Of a DNA stretch of 64,000 nucleotides, positions 9,813 to 19,834 are shown in pieces (the first letter of the stretch is position 1; every line of letters starts with the position of its first letter). A program made the position numbers and the translations under genes. The notes below the pieces were generated by a model. The model saw only the letters and a program-made list of their open reading frames with translations. It was not told the origin of the DNA and did no database searches. Location of the stretch: positions 48,636-112,635 of the forward strand of contig CALMEE010000062.1 of assembly GCA_937862885.1 (NCBI GenBank). Direction: 5' to 3'. Source of the stretch: an uncultured Planctomycetaceae bacterium (GTDB lineage Bacteria; Planctomycetota; Planctomycetia; Pirellulales; Pirellulaceae).

Positions 9813-10358
9813 CTTCATTCTCCATATTTCATCGCGAACAATAACCTCTGCCAAGCCTCATCGCCGCATGATTGCGGGGCTCGGAGAATCGGGATTTTGC
9901 ACCGTCGGGTATTCTTTGAACTTAGCCAAAACAACTTGAAGCTTTTGCATGCCGGTGCGAAGTGACGTTTGAGAACGTAATAAAATCGTGGTGCCCAGTG
10001 ACAACCGTCACGCCTCGCCATTGCAAAAAATAACGGCTTCGGCAACCGAAAGTTTCACGCCCCAAGTCAAAAGCTCCGCCAAGCATTTCAACAGACCGGC
10101 TGCGAAAATTCAAGGACCCCAGCGACCTAGTTGCGAAACGAACCGATTCACAACTTGGCAAACCGATAATTTTGGATATTCCACATCGATATCTACGTGG
10201 AACAATCGGAAAACTTGATGGTCTTGCTCTCAACCAGAGCGTTGCCTCCGCGTCAAAGTAAGAACATCTGTCAGTGCGCAAAGAAAACTGCCTTGCAACA
10301 CATGGGCGCAATTGTGCGCAAGTGATTCGGCGCAACAGTTCGTTCGTAGCATTTCTAC
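9813..10358. other. Gene-free interval
   Basis: It lies between ald and der, both leftward. A 137-codon minus-strand frame at 9922-10335 is open but Arg/Ser/Cys-rich with no recognisable fold. I see no promoter or repeat that stands out. Confidence 0.5.
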
Positions 10359-11819
10359 TTAAGATGGATCGTCGAGTTGCTCGGACAAGTCGTTTTCGTT
10401 CTCCGGTGCCTCAGCTGCATCGGTCTCCTCAGGCCAATTGTCCTGATCGGGTAGAGTGTCCGGTAGTTTTCTAGCTTTCTGCCGTGAATCCGAGATGGAA
10501 CGCTCTTGAAAAATCAACTTGATAGGGACTTCGCCAAACGGCAACAATTCACCGAGAATTCCTAGCAAATACCGTTGATACGAACCGTCGATATCTTTGG
10601 CATGGCTGAATTTCAAGACAATTGTTGGCGGCCTGACATCAATTTGCGTGGCAAAAAAGAACTTTGGTCGCCGATGGTGGGACGTCATAGGGGGCGGATG
10701 GCGTTGTACGGCGGCCTTTACAATCCGATTCAATTGGGGCGTCGACACGCGTTGCCCAGCCTGTTTAAACAAGAGTTGGGCATGATTAATTAACTTCTTG
10801 ATGTTCTGGCCAGTTTTGGCAGTAATAAACGCAATTGGAGCATGACTCATGCCTGAAAATTGCTCGCGCAAATAATCGGCCCAATCCTGAGTTGGCATGT
10901 GCTCTTTCATCAGGTCCCATTTATTGACCACTAGAATGCATGGCTTGTGGTGGTCCGAAATGTAATGACACAACTTCTTGTCGACGCTACTCACACGCTG
11001 GCCAGCATCAAAGAACATGAGAATGACATCAGCAAAGCGAATGCTGCGATGCGCTCGATGGGCGCCGTACCAATCAATGTCGGTCCTGACAGACTTTCCT
11101 TTCCGTAGGCCTGGCGTGTCAATAGCAATGAAAGTCTGACCATCCATTTCAAAGTGCACATCCACGCTATCTCGCGTCGTCCCGGCAACCTCGCTGACGA
11201 TCATGCGTGGCGCATTAACCAGGGCGTTTACAAACGTGCTCTTCCCAACGTTACGACGCCCCACGATGGCCAGTTTCATCACAGGTTCAACCAGACTCTT
11301 GCGAGGCGGCTCCGTCGGCAAAGACTCCAACAGATCGAAAATGGCTTGCAACAAATCCGATTTGTTTCGACGATTTTGGGCGCTCACGCAGATCGGAGGC
11401 CCGAAGCCCATCGAGAAGAATTCGCTGGCCAATCGCTCAAGCCCCTCATGGTCCACTTTATTAGCCACTAGAATTACTGGCTTTCCAATTGCGCGGACAC
11501 GTTGGGCGATCTGTTTATCTAGTTCAGTGACTCCGTCCCGAACGTCTACCAAAAAGAGCAGGACATCGGCCAACTCCATTCCAATTCGAATTTGGTATTC
11601 GATCTCCTCGTCGAGCGAATCCACATCGTTGATTCCGATGCCGCCTGTGTCGACAATTTCAAAAAAGTGATGATCGTCCTGAATCAAGCGACTCATCCGG
11701 TCGCGTGTTACTCCAGCTACATCGTCGACAATCGCCAATCGACGACCCGCAAGCCAATTAAACAAGCTTGATTTCCCGACGTTTGGTCGACCTATGATTG
11801 CGACTTGTGGAACTGACAT
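10359..11819 (-). CDS. der: Ribosome biogenesis GTPase Der (EngA)
   Basis: This essential double-GTPase helps assemble the 50S subunit. Two complete G domains are visible: the first with GRPNVGKSS, DTGG and NKVD, the second with GRRNVGKST, DTPG and NKWD. The C-terminal KH-like domain includes HHRRPKFFFATQ, typical of Der. A low-complexity acidic tail (PEETDAAEAPENENDLSEQ) extends the C-terminus. Length 486 aa is in range. It stands alone on the minus strand, divergent from the lysine-rich protein gene at 12129. Confidence 0.97.
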   Translation of the reverse strand: MSVPQVAIIGRPNVGKSSLFNWLAGRRLAIVDDVAGVTRDRMSRLIQDDHHFFEIVDTGGIGINDVDSLDEEIEYQIRIGMELADVLLFLVDVRDGVTELDKQIAQRVRAIGKPVILVANKVDHEGLERLASEFFSMGFGPPICVSAQNRRNKSDLLQAIFDLLESLPTEPPRKSLVEPVMKLAIVGRRNVGKSTFVNALVNAPRMIVSEVAGTTRDSVDVHFEMDGQTFIAIDTPGLRKGKSVRTDIDWYGAHRAHRSIRFADVILMFFDAGQRVSSVDKKLCHYISDHHKPCILVVNKWDLMKEHMPTQDWADYLREQFSGMSHAPIAFITAKTGQNIKKLINHAQLLFKQAGQRVSTPQLNRIVKAAVQRHPPPMTSHHRRPKFFFATQIDVRPPTIVLKFSHAKDIDGSYQRYLLGILGELLPFGEVPIKLIFQERSISDSRQKARKLPDTLPDQDNWPEETDAAEAPENENDLSEQLDDPS

Positions 11820-12128
11820 GAACGGAACTACTCAGGCAAAAGATCAATAAAAACGAAGCGATTTAGCGACGATGTTGTGGAATTCGCTGATGAATAAAGG
11901 CGATTGTTCCAAACCAGACTCGAAAAAGCAAATGCAATTGATGTTTGGCTCAAAAGATCGTTGAAGAAATCGAATGGCACCTGGAGGGTTTATTTTGCCA
12001 GGTCTCCCCGCTATTCAATCTTGGCAGGAATCGCTATTATAATTCGGTAAATCGCCAAAACGCGGGGCAGCATCGGTACCCCTTTATTCACAATCTTAAC
12101 AGAAGCTTAAACCAACGGCACACGTTCT
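11820..12128. other. Divergent promoter interval
   Basis: Upstream of both der (left) and the lysine-rich gene (right). A rightward TATAAT occurs at 12038-12043, about 86 bases before the ATG at 12129, but no good -35 box is spaced correctly. Nothing else stands out. Confidence 0.5.
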
Positions 12129-12476
12129 ATGGCCAAGAAAGTCCCGAAAACCGCATCCAAAAAAGAAACATCTGCCGAAGTATCTCCAAAAAAGAAGAAA
12201 AAGGCCGCCGCCAAGAAAAGTGAGGGAGATCAGGCCACAGTCAAAGTTAAGAAAAAACGTGTTAGTCGTAAGAAAAAAGAAGTCATCGTTCGCAAGAAGT
12301 TGTTTTGGGGTGTGTACAACTATGCGATGAAACGCGTGGCCATGTACGAACACAACCAGAAACGCGCTGCGGAAAAACGCGCTCGGGAATTAGAGGAATC
12401 CAGCGGCAAACCTCACTTTGTGGCCAAAATCAAGGACGAGATAGCTGCTGAATCGGTCGAAGTTGCCAAAGAGTGA
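12129..12476 (+). CDS. Lysine-rich planctomycete protein
   Basis: A 115-aa protein in two parts. Residues 1-57 are a histone-H1-like low-complexity tail of Lys, Ala, Ser and Val (runs such as KKKKKAAAKK). Residues 58-100 form a conserved-looking core with LFWGVYNYAMKRVAMYEHNQ and a following KRARELEE helix ending GKPHFVAKIK. The core resembles small conserved proteins I associate with planctomycetes; no biochemical role is known to me. The basic tail suggests binding of nucleic acid. It converges on trpE. A 7-base inverted repeat (TGGCTCG at 12479-12485, CGAGCCA at 12513-12519) follows its stop. Confidence 0.75.
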   Translation: MAKKVPKTASKKETSAEVSPKKKKKAAAKKSEGDQATVKVKKKRVSRKKKEVIVRKKLFWGVYNYAMKRVAMYEHNQKRAAEKRARELEESSGKPHFVAKIKDEIAAESVEVAKE

Positions 12477-12607
12477 CTTGGCTCGCTCCACGTGGTGCCG
12501 TTCTAGATCGCTCGAGCCATGATCTGTGAAGTTATCCAGTTGCCGCTTGTATCCAAGGCAGGCTCAAGAATGTCTGTGCTCGTTACAGGTTTGCACTATG
12601 CTCGCGT

Positions 12608-14152
12608 TCATTTGCGCATAGCCAATGGATTAGCTGACTGGGCTGCGGAAATTGCTCGCAAAAGTGCTTTGGCTTTGTTCAATGTCTCTTCGTACTCGGA
12701 TATTGGGTTGCTATCGGCGACGATTCCAGCGCCGGCCTGTAAGTAAGCGGTACTACCCTGAACGACAACCGTTCGCAGAGCGATGCAAGTGTCCATGTTG
12801 CCGCTGTAGTCAAAATAACCAACTGCGCCGGCATACGGGCCGCGGCGATGTTTTTCCATTTCATCAATGATTTCCATAGCCCGCACTTTTGGGGCACCAG
12901 AAACGGTTCCGGCCGGATGACTTGCCATGAATGCGTCGAGTGCATCCACACCATCGCGTAGCTGGCCATTTACGTTCGACGAAATGTGCATTACGTGGCT
13001 GTATCGTTCCACATGAAAGGCGTGGCTCAACTTCACCGAGCCAAATCGAGCGACTTTGCCTACGTCATTGCGGCCCAAATCCACCAACATCGTATGCTCT
13101 GCCAGTTCCTTTTCGTCAGCCAGCAATTCCTGTTCTAAAGCCATATCTTCGATTTCGTCTCGGCCTCGACGTCGCGTTCCGGCCAAAGGACGCACTGTCA
13201 TCTCTCGCCCCACGACACGGCACATGATTTCGGGTGACGCGCCGACCAGCGTAATGCCACCAGTTCGCAAATAAAACATAAAAGGGCTTGGATTTAGAAC
13301 CCGTAGGTGGCGGTAGATTTGGAAAGGGTCGACCGAAACCGAGACGTTGAATCGTTGGCTAATCACGACCTGAAAAATATCACCTGCGCGAATGTATTCA
13401 ACGCATCGACTGACGATTTCACAGAATTCTTCGAGTGTATAATTCGCAGCATTCTGCAGACTTTCCACGTCAATTTGATTTTGATTCAACTGAGCATCCG
13501 TAATTGTGCTCTCCTCGTGAATCCCTTCTGAGATGCTGGGGGTACTCAGTTGTTGAATCGTTCGCTCGATTTGCGCCAAGGCATCGGCATAGGCTTCTTC
13601 AGCCGCTGAGAAATTTTCCTTGCGAGCCAGTACGATGATATTAAGTGTCTTGTTAATATGATCAAAAACCAGAATTCGATCATAGAATGCAAATACTATA
13701 TCAGGAATTCCACGGTCATCCTCAGGCGGGTGCTCAAGTCGTTCCACGTAGCGAACAACATCGTAGCCAGCAAACCCAATGGCGCCGCCGCAAAATGGAG
13801 GTAGGTTCGGAGATGGAGCAACCCTGATTCGATTCAGCTGTTCGCGTAAAATTTCTAATGGGTTTGCATGGTCGATCGAAAACGACTGGTCGGCCTCTTG
13901 GAAATCCACGAGATCCACGCGAGTTCGAGTTGCCTTTAACAAGCGATGTGCACCTGCGGCCAGAAAACTGTAGCGACCGACTTTTTCACCACCAATGACG
14001 CTTTCGAACAAACAAGCGTCGTCAGAATCGTCAATGCGCAAAAACGCCGAGACAGGCGTAAATTGATCGTCAAGAATACAGCGACTGACGGCGATTGCAT
14101 CGTATTTCGACCATTGCTCTTGAAATTCAGTAAAACTTGGTGTGACTGGCAT
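12608..14152 (-). CDS. trpE: Anthranilate synthase component I
   Basis: It makes anthranilate from chorismate with ammonia or glutamine, the first step of tryptophan synthesis. The N-terminal domain has the ACLFESVIGG segment, the LLES-like tryptophan feedback site. The catalytic domain shows PLAGTRRRG, LVDLGRNDVGKV, HPAGTVSGAPKVRAMEII and the final QAGAGIVADSNP. Length 514 aa is typical. No trpG or trpD is adjacent, so the trp genes are scattered here. A perfect 8-base inverted repeat lies upstream at 14377-14401, but it has no T-run on the trpE strand and I see no leader peptide. Confidence 0.96.
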   Translation of the reverse strand: MPVTPSFTEFQEQWSKYDAIAVSRCILDDQFTPVSAFLRIDDSDDACLFESVIGGEKVGRYSFLAAGAHRLLKATRTRVDLVDFQEADQSFSIDHANPLEILREQLNRIRVAPSPNLPPFCGGAIGFAGYDVVRYVERLEHPPEDDRGIPDIVFAFYDRILVFDHINKTLNIIVLARKENFSAAEEAYADALAQIERTIQQLSTPSISEGIHEESTITDAQLNQNQIDVESLQNAANYTLEEFCEIVSRCVEYIRAGDIFQVVISQRFNVSVSVDPFQIYRHLRVLNPSPFMFYLRTGGITLVGASPEIMCRVVGREMTVRPLAGTRRRGRDEIEDMALEQELLADEKELAEHTMLVDLGRNDVGKVARFGSVKLSHAFHVERYSHVMHISSNVNGQLRDGVDALDAFMASHPAGTVSGAPKVRAMEIIDEMEKHRRGPYAGAVGYFDYSGNMDTCIALRTVVVQGSTAYLQAGAGIVADSNPISEYEETLNKAKALLRAISAAQSANPLAMRK

Positions 14153-14549
14153 TATTCGATACGGATATTAAGTCGGGCTTGAAATGTTATTTAGTGGAAG
14201 CCTATGATTCGACAGTCGGAGGTTGCAATCCATTGAATGTCATCATATCCGAATCAGTCTTCAAAAAAAGTCCGGTTAATAATTGGCTGCCTACTTGGAA
14301 ACGACACAATTGATCGGATGAGCAAGGTCATTCGCGAGCCATCAGTGTCATGAACGGAACGGCCCGCTTTGAATAGGGCTTTTGGCCTAGCGACAAAAGC
14401 CAAAAATCAAGATGATATAGGAGTAACAATTATGTTGAGAATTTTAAATTACGTCTGATGCATTCGTTCAAGCGTCAGATGAACCCGGAGAAGATCGACG
14501 GTCTTCTAAGGAAAGCGTATCGTATTTCGAACATAAAGCCGACCCAGCT
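14153..14549. other. Divergent interval with hairpin
   Basis: It sits between trpE (leftward) and mcsA (rightward). Apart from the inverted repeat at 14377-14401 I see no gene or clear promoter. Confidence 0.6.
14377..14401. repeat. Inverted repeat GGCTTTTG-N9-CAAAAGCC
   Basis: Perfect 8-base arms (14377-14384 and 14394-14401). No T-run follows on either strand, so it is not a standard terminator. It may be an operator or leader hairpin for trpE or mcsA. Confidence 0.6.
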
Positions 14550-15065
14550 ATGAAATGCCAAAAGTGTGAAAAACCAGCTACATTTCACATCACCGATTTG
14601 ACCGGTGACGAGGGAATTTTGGCGCTGCATCTGTGCCCAGAATGTGCCAAACAGTTCTTGGAGCAACCGGAGAAAAAATCACCTAGCGCGACGCCGACGC
14701 TTTCTGGACTTCTTTCCCAGCAACTCAAGCTTGGTCAAACAGCTGAGGAACTGGCGAAGCTAGATAAGCGCGAATGCCCAATCTGTGGCACATCGTTTTT
14801 TGAGTTTCGCCAATCCGGACGGTTAGGTTGTCCGCACGATTATCTTTTTTTTGCAAATGAACTTGAACCGTTAATTGCCAGTATTCACGGGAAGATCGAG
14901 CATATCGGAAAAAGGCCCAAACGCGGTACCCAAGATTCTGAGTTGCAAACGGAACTCATCCGTCTGCGTCGAGAGATGAAAGATGCAATCAACAGCGAAG
15001 ATTACGAGCTTGCGTCGTCGTTGCGGGACAAGATCCGCAGAATAGAACAGGGTGAACTCCAGTGA
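14550..15065 (+). CDS. mcsA: McsA-like zinc protein with UVR motif
   Basis: McsA is the zinc-binding activator of the protein arginine kinase McsB. This 171-aa protein has CQKC, CPEC and CPIC pairs and then GRLGCPHDY. In Firmicute McsA the last pair is usually two cysteines; here the final position is Asp, with a His nearby, so the second zinc site may be altered. The C-terminal UVR (UvrB/UvrC-type) motif spans about 130-165 (LRREMKDAINSEDYELASSLRDKI). Its stop overlaps the mcsB GTG start by four bases (GTGA), implying coupled translation. No ctsR or clpC lies in the window. Confidence 0.88.
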   Translation: MKCQKCEKPATFHITDLTGDEGILALHLCPECAKQFLEQPEKKSPSATPTLSGLLSQQLKLGQTAEELAKLDKRECPICGTSFFEFRQSGRLGCPHDYLFFANELEPLIASIHGKIEHIGKRPKRGTQDSELQTELIRLRREMKDAINSEDYELASSLRDKIRRIEQGELQ

Positions 15066-16144
15066 GCATCGAACATCTAACCAACACGTGTGGAGAATGG
15101 CTTAAGGGAAGTGGGCCTGATTCGGATATCGTGATGAGCAGTCGCATTCGATTGGCTCGAAATCTGGCCGATTTTCCTTTTGTTCGTAGGTGCACTGACA
15201 TCGATCGCGCGAACATCGAGTCGACGGTGCGCGAGCGGTTGAAGAATAGTGAACATCTCAAGAGTCTAAATTATATCAACGTCGCTACTCTCGACACGCT
15301 CGACCAGCAATTCCTTGTGGAGCGTCAATTAATCAGCCGCGAACTTGCCCAAGGAAATGGAGCTAGGGCCGTCGCCATCGATGAGCAAGAGAGCCTCAGT
15401 TTAATGGTCAACGAAGAAGATCACCTGCGAATCCAGTTGATGCGCAGTGGATTCGATATCGACGCTGCATGGCAGATGATCGATCAAGTCGACGATGAAA
15501 TCGAAGAGCACATCACTTACGCTTTTAACTCCAAACTCGGTTATTTGACGGCCTGCCCCACCAACGTTGGAACGGGGATGCGAGTTAGCGTGTTAATGCA
15601 CCTTCCCGCATTGGTGGATACCCGTCAAATTGAGAAAGTTTTTCGCGCCTTACAAAAGATCAACTTGGCGGTTCGCGGGTTGCACGGCGAAGGTTCCCAA
15701 GCTATGGGCGACTTTTATCAAATCAGCAACCAAATTACGCTGGGTAAGAGCGAACATGAACTGATGCGGCAAGTTTGTGATGCGGTCCCCGCGGTGATTA
15801 GCTACGAACGCAAGGCCCGCGAATTCTTGATTAGTCAAAGTCAACATGACCTATTTGACCAAGTCAGCCGCGCTTACGGAACGCTGCAAACGGCGCAAAA
15901 AATTAGCAGCGAAGAAACCATGCATCTGCTGTCAAAAGTGCGCATGGGCGTTAATCTTGGTTTGATCGGTGATGTGGAAATAAAGACGCTCAACAAGCTC
16001 TTCATTTGCACTCAACCGGCTCATTTACAAAAAATGGTCGGAAGCAAACTCGATACTGCTCATCGCAACCGCGAGCGCGCTAACTATTTGCATGCCCATT
16101 TAAAGTCGCTGAAGAATGGCGACAAAACCGACGGCGTCAACTAG
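15062..16144 (+). CDS. mcsB: Protein arginine kinase McsB
   Basis: It phosphorylates arginine side chains in proteins; in Firmicutes this marks them for ClpCP. The phosphagen-kinase fold is evident from SSRIRLARNL near the N-terminus, VNEEDHLRIQ in the middle and the CPTNVGTGMRVSVLMHLP active-site segment. Length 360 aa is normal. Start is GTG, overlapping the mcsA stop. It converges on hslU, so the two quality-control operons share a terminator region but not a promoter. Confidence 0.95.
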   Translation: MSIEHLTNTCGEWLKGSGPDSDIVMSSRIRLARNLADFPFVRRCTDIDRANIESTVRERLKNSEHLKSLNYINVATLDTLDQQFLVERQLISRELAQGNGARAVAIDEQESLSLMVNEEDHLRIQLMRSGFDIDAAWQMIDQVDDEIEEHITYAFNSKLGYLTACPTNVGTGMRVSVLMHLPALVDTRQIEKVFRALQKINLAVRGLHGEGSQAMGDFYQISNQITLGKSEHELMRQVCDAVPAVISYERKAREFLISQSQHDLFDQVSRAYGTLQTAQKISSEETMHLLSKVRMGVNLGLIGDVEIKTLNKLFICTQPAHLQKMVGSKLDTAHRNRERANYLHAHLKSLKNGDKTDGVN

Positions 16145-16194
16145 TACTCTAACGAATTGCCAGCAGTGCAAGCCGCTCGGCGTGAGTCAATTCT

Positions 16195-17625
16195 CTACAA
16201 TATGAAGCGGCTGAGATCCGTGTCCTCGCTGACGGACTTCAATCGCTCCTGCACGTAGGCCGCGTTGATGGAGACCCTACCCATCTTCATATCAGGTGCT
16301 TCAAAGCTCAGTTCTTCGAGTAAATACTCCAACATCGTGTACAATCGTCGAGCACCAATGTTTTGAGTGGTTTGATTAACCGAATATGCGAATGTAGCCA
16401 ATTCTTCAATCCCATCAACAGTGAAATCGACGTCGACTCCTTCGGTCTCTAATAACGCCGCGTACTGGCGCGTCAGCGCGTTTTCCGGTTCCGATAAGAT
16501 TCGTATAAAGTCTTCCTTAGTCAAATCATCCAATTCCACGCGAATCGGGAATCGGCCTTGAAGCTCAGGCATCAGATCGCTCGGTTGGTTCTTATGAAAA
16601 GCGCCAGCAGCCACAAACAGCACGTGGTCAGTTTTTACGTAGCCGTATTTGGTTTGAACAGTTGTTCCTTCGACTATTGGCAATAAGTCACGTTGCACAC
16701 CTTGGCGTGAAACGTCCGCACCTTTCGATTCGCTGGCGATCACTTTATCGATCTCATCGAGGAAAATAATGCCGACGTTCTCGACCAATTCAATCGCTTG
16801 CGAATTAATTTTGTCCGTGTCGAGTAAACTGTCACATTCTTGCTCAAAGATGATCTTTCTCGCATCGGCAATCGACATTTCTCGCTTGATGGTCGATTTG
16901 GGCATGATTTTCTCCAACATGCCCTGAAAGTCGAAATCCATGTGTTCGGTACTCATACCCCCGATCATGACCGGAGCAGATTTTTGCTCGATAGTGATTT
17001 CGACTGAACGATCTTCCAGCTGTCCGCTGTCCAGCATTTTCTGCATTTTGGCACGTGTCCGCGCAAACGATTCTTCTGCTTCCTTGGCCTCAACTTCAGC
17101 GGTTTCGGAATTTAGCGTATATCGCTGCTTCGGGGGTTCAGGACAGAGCAATTCCAGCAACTTTTTGTCCGTACGAGTCCGCGCTTCGGACTCGACTTTT
17201 TTTCGTTCCCGTTCCCGGACCAATGAAATTCCATTCTCCACTAACTCGCGGACCATGCTTTCCACATCACGCCCGTAATAGCCGACTTCCGTGTACTTGG
17301 TCGCCTCAACCTTGACAAATGGCGCCCCAGTTAACTTGGCGAGCCGCCGAGCGATTTCAGTCTTGCCGACCCCAGTCGATCCAATCATCAAAATGTTTTT
17401 CGGCGCTACCTCGGCCCGCATCTGCTCAGGAAGTTGTTGTCGACGCCAACGATTCCGAACGGCAATTGCAATGGCGCGCTTGGCGGCTTGCTGGCCGATG
17501 ATGTAGCGATCCAATTCAGCCACCAATTGCCGTGGAGTCGCACTTGTCGTCAACATTGCTTCTTCCCTTTTGTCCATAGTTCGTATGCTCATTGCGCTTT
17601 CAAGCTCGTCAGTTAGCTCTGGCAT
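16195..17625 (-). CDS. hslU: ATP-dependent protease ATPase subunit HslU
   Basis: This AAA+ unfoldase feeds substrates to HslV. It shows Walker [10 protein letters not shown], the [16 protein letters not shown] pore-loop region, a coiled intermediate domain (about 130-250), Walker [11 protein letters not shown], and the C-terminal LSRFIL that docks into HslV. Length 476 aa includes an N-terminal extension of about 24 residues; a start at [10 protein letters not shown] is also possible. The ATG at 17625 lies inside the last codons of hslV, a 13-base overlap that implies translational coupling. Confidence 0.97.
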   Translation of the reverse strand: MPELTDELESAMSIRTMDKREEAMLTTSATPRQLVAELDRYIIGQQAAKRAIAIAVRNRWRRQQLPEQMRAEVAPKNILMIGSTGVGKTEIARRLAKLTGAPFVKVEATKYTEVGYYGRDVESMVRELVENGISLVRERERKKVESEARTRTDKKLLELLCPEPPKQRYTLNSETAEVEAKEAEESFARTRAKMQKMLDSGQLEDRSVEITIEQKSAPVMIGGMSTEHMDFDFQGMLEKIMPKSTIKREMSIADARKIIFEQECDSLLDTDKINSQAIELVENVGIIFLDEIDKVIASESKGADVSRQGVQRDLLPIVEGTTVQTKYGYVKTDHVLFVAAGAFHKNQPSDLMPELQGRFPIRVELDDLTKEDFIRILSEPENALTRQYAALLETEGVDVDFTVDGIEELATFAYSVNQTTQNIGARRLYTMLEYLLEELSFEAPDMKMGRVSINAAYVQERLKSVSEDTDLSRFIL

Positions 17626-18158
17626 TCCAATTCCTCTACATAGATATTCAAGTTTGAATAAATGTCGATTTCACCGGAGATGGCTAACGCCTTTTCCACG
17701 ATCGTGGCTGCCGATAGATCGGTATTCTGCAACAATGCCCGAGCCGCGGCAATCGCGTAGTTGCCACCCGAACCGATTCCAATCACCCCGTCCGAGGGGG
17801 CGATCACATCACCCGTACCACTAATTAGCAACACGTGCTTCGCGTCCGCAACGCTGAGAAGCGCTTCGAGTTGCCGTAGCATCTTATCCGTCCGCCACAA
17901 TTTCGCTAATTCAGTTGCCGCACGTTGGATATTGGCTGGATGATCCTTCAACTTCTCCTCGAACCTCTCCAACAAGGCGAATGCATCAGCCGTGCTACCA
18001 GCGAAGCCACAAAGCACGCTGCCACTAGCCAACTTCCTGATCTTCATGGCGTCAGCCTTCATTACCGAATGGCCGAGCGTTACCTGGCCATCACCACCCA
18101 TGGCAACTCGGCCTCGATGCCTCACTGTTAAAATTGTTGTCCCGTGAAATTTTTCCAT
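17613..18158 (-). CDS. hslV: ATP-dependent protease peptidase subunit HslV
   Basis: This threonine peptidase is the proteolytic ring of HslUV. The sequence starts [14 protein letters not shown]; the first Thr after FHG should become the N-terminal nucleophile after propeptide removal, as in B. subtilis ClpQ, whereas E. coli HslV loses only Met. [30 protein letters not shown] and GIGSGGNYA are family signatures. Length 181 aa from the ATG at 18158; a TTG three bases upstream is also in frame. It heads the hslVU operon. Confidence 0.96.
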   Translation of the reverse strand: MEKFHGTTILTVRHRGRVAMGGDGQVTLGHSVMKADAMKIRKLASGSVLCGFAGSTADAFALLERFEEKLKDHPANIQRAATELAKLWRTDKMLRQLEALLSVADAKHVLLISGTGDVIAPSDGVIGIGSGGNYAIAAARALLQNTDLSAATIVEKALAISGEIDIYSNLNIYVEELECQS

Positions 18159-18578
18159 CAAATTAAATTCTTAAAAAATCTATTGTCAAGCGTTCATTAG
18201 TCAATGGTAAACTCGAACATTTGTCTAACCAACGAGAGATTGATCTGCATCGCCAACTAATCCGTATTGGAGAGCAGCAAAACCCTCAATTAATGGCGAC
18301 GCCTCCAATATTCACCATGATTCCGTGCGCAGCATGCTCGCTGGCAGGGATCGGAAATTGCATCAAACCATTATTGTTTCCCAAAGCCGAAGTTTTCACC
18401 AGCCCTAAGCGAATGTTTGAATTCCCTGAAGCGATTCACAACGATTTCCCCAAAACGTTAATTTGGCCTTGTCATGTTATCAGCCGTCGCTCCTTCTTCA
18501 AATCGACATATGGCATACCTACTTCAGCTTGAACGAAGCATTGTCAGACCTCGGGTTGCACGGTATGCTGCCATTACT
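18159..18578. other. Gene-free interval
   Basis: Divergent spacer between hslV and the isochorismatase-like gene. A minus-strand TTGACA occurs about 30 bases before the hslV start, but the AT-rich hexamer after it is too close to the ATG. The 103-codon frame at 18221-18532 looks like chance. Confidence 0.5.
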
Positions 18579-19226
18579 ATGAACACTCCCGACGAAACCA
18601 AGTTACGCAGCCCATTACTATTGGACAAAAATCGTTCGATTCTTGTTGTGATCGATGTGCAAGAAAAGCTCATGCCCCACATCAAGTCACGAGACGTAAT
18701 CACGTGGAACCTGCAACGCCTGCTGACGGCGGCCGAATTATTTCAAATTCCTATACGGGCCAGCGAACAATATCCGCGGGGCCTCGGTGCTACTGTCGAA
18801 CCACTACGCCAACACTTGAATAACGCCATCGGGGCGCCATTAACGGAAAAATCGATGTTCAGTTGCCGCGAATGCGAACAGTGGTTGGCGGAAGCAACTT
18901 GCTTGGAACGTCCTCAAATCGTGATAACCGGGATTGAAACCCATGTCTGTGTATTGCAGTCCGCGTTCGATTTCATGGCGGCAGGTTTTGATGTTTTTTT
19001 GGTCGTCGACGCTGTGGGCTCAAGATATCGGCTGGACCATCGAACGGCCTTAACCCGCATCTCACAATCGGGGGGGAATCTGATTACGACGGAATCTGTA
19101 CTATTCGAATGGTGCGAACGCTCGGGAACGCCCGAGTTCAAACAGGTCAGCGAGTTGGTAAAACAGCCAAGGCCACGCCGCGGGAGGAAATACGATGAAA
19201 GCGCCTCCGCGAACCGCTTGCAGTAG
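18579..19226 (+). CDS. Isochorismatase-family cysteine hydrolase
   Basis: The catalytic triad of the family is present: Asp26 in VVIDVQEKL, Lys91 in LTEKSMFS and Cys124 in GIETHVCV (215-aa numbering from the ATG at 18579). Such enzymes hydrolyse amides or vinyl ethers; the YcaC/nicotinamidase-like members are closest in style, but the substrate cannot be read from the sequence. The open frame extends to 18474; I prefer the internal ATG because the family fold begins shortly after it. The basic tail (PRPRRGRKYDE) is probably disordered. Monocistronic. Confidence 0.87.
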   Translation: MNTPDETKLRSPLLLDKNRSILVVIDVQEKLMPHIKSRDVITWNLQRLLTAAELFQIPIRASEQYPRGLGATVEPLRQHLNNAIGAPLTEKSMFSCRECEQWLAEATCLERPQIVITGIETHVCVLQSAFDFMAAGFDVFLVVDAVGSRYRLDHRTALTRISQSGGNLITTESVLFEWCERSGTPEFKQVSELVKQPRPRRGRKYDESASANRLQ

Positions 19227-19834
19227 CACAGTCGAATCTTCCGCATCGCTGCCTGTGTCTGGCAAACTCCCGGCACGAATTTGGATCATCAGCTGTTACT
19301 TGTACCAGAGACCCCAATCATTCGTGTGATCGTAGCCAGAATCGTGTCGCATGCGTGACCGCAGCATGCCCATTCTTATGCGGGGCAGTCAGACCAATTC
19401 TTGGACCAAAACAGCATTCCAACCATCTGTCAGAAATTGTCAGCATGTTCGCAATTCATAGAACGATGCGGGATGAAGATTGCAACGCTGCATTCGTCCA
19501 TGGAAACATGCCTTTGCGCGATTGAAGGCTTGCAGATATGCCAAGTCTGTCGGCAAACAATTATTGGTAACGAAGGCAATCTGAACTCATGAACCCGACA
19601 ACAACGAACGACGACCATCAATCGAGGTGCTGAGCCACGGACAACAGTCCACGAATCCAGCAATTAAAATTTCCGAGGACGCCAGTTCACGAATTGCTTT
19701 AGCGAGCGGCAGATGATTTCTTGTAAATTGGCAGTGTGTCTCCGAGACATGATCGGAGTCTCGGAGAGTCACGACTGCATATTGATAAGTAGACTTTGAC
19801 CTGTCAGTTGCCTTGGCAACGGAACGGCAAGCCA
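19227..19834. other. Interval downstream of rpsA; possible small coupled ORF
   Basis: It lies between two convergent genes. The minus-strand frame 19587-19835 (82 codons) starts in a TAATG overlap with the rpsA stop but has no recognised homology. A near-palindrome GTTGCC-TT-GGCAAC occurs at 19807-19820. Nothing else stands out. Confidence 0.5.

Noticed and set aside
9922..10335. 137-codon minus-strand frame between ald and der
   Set aside because: Arg/Ser/Cys-rich, no ribosome site and no recognisable fold; likely chance in a gene-free spacer.
18221..18532. 103-codon frame before the isochorismatase gene
   Set aside because: No conserved motif; overlaps the region upstream of a well-supported start.
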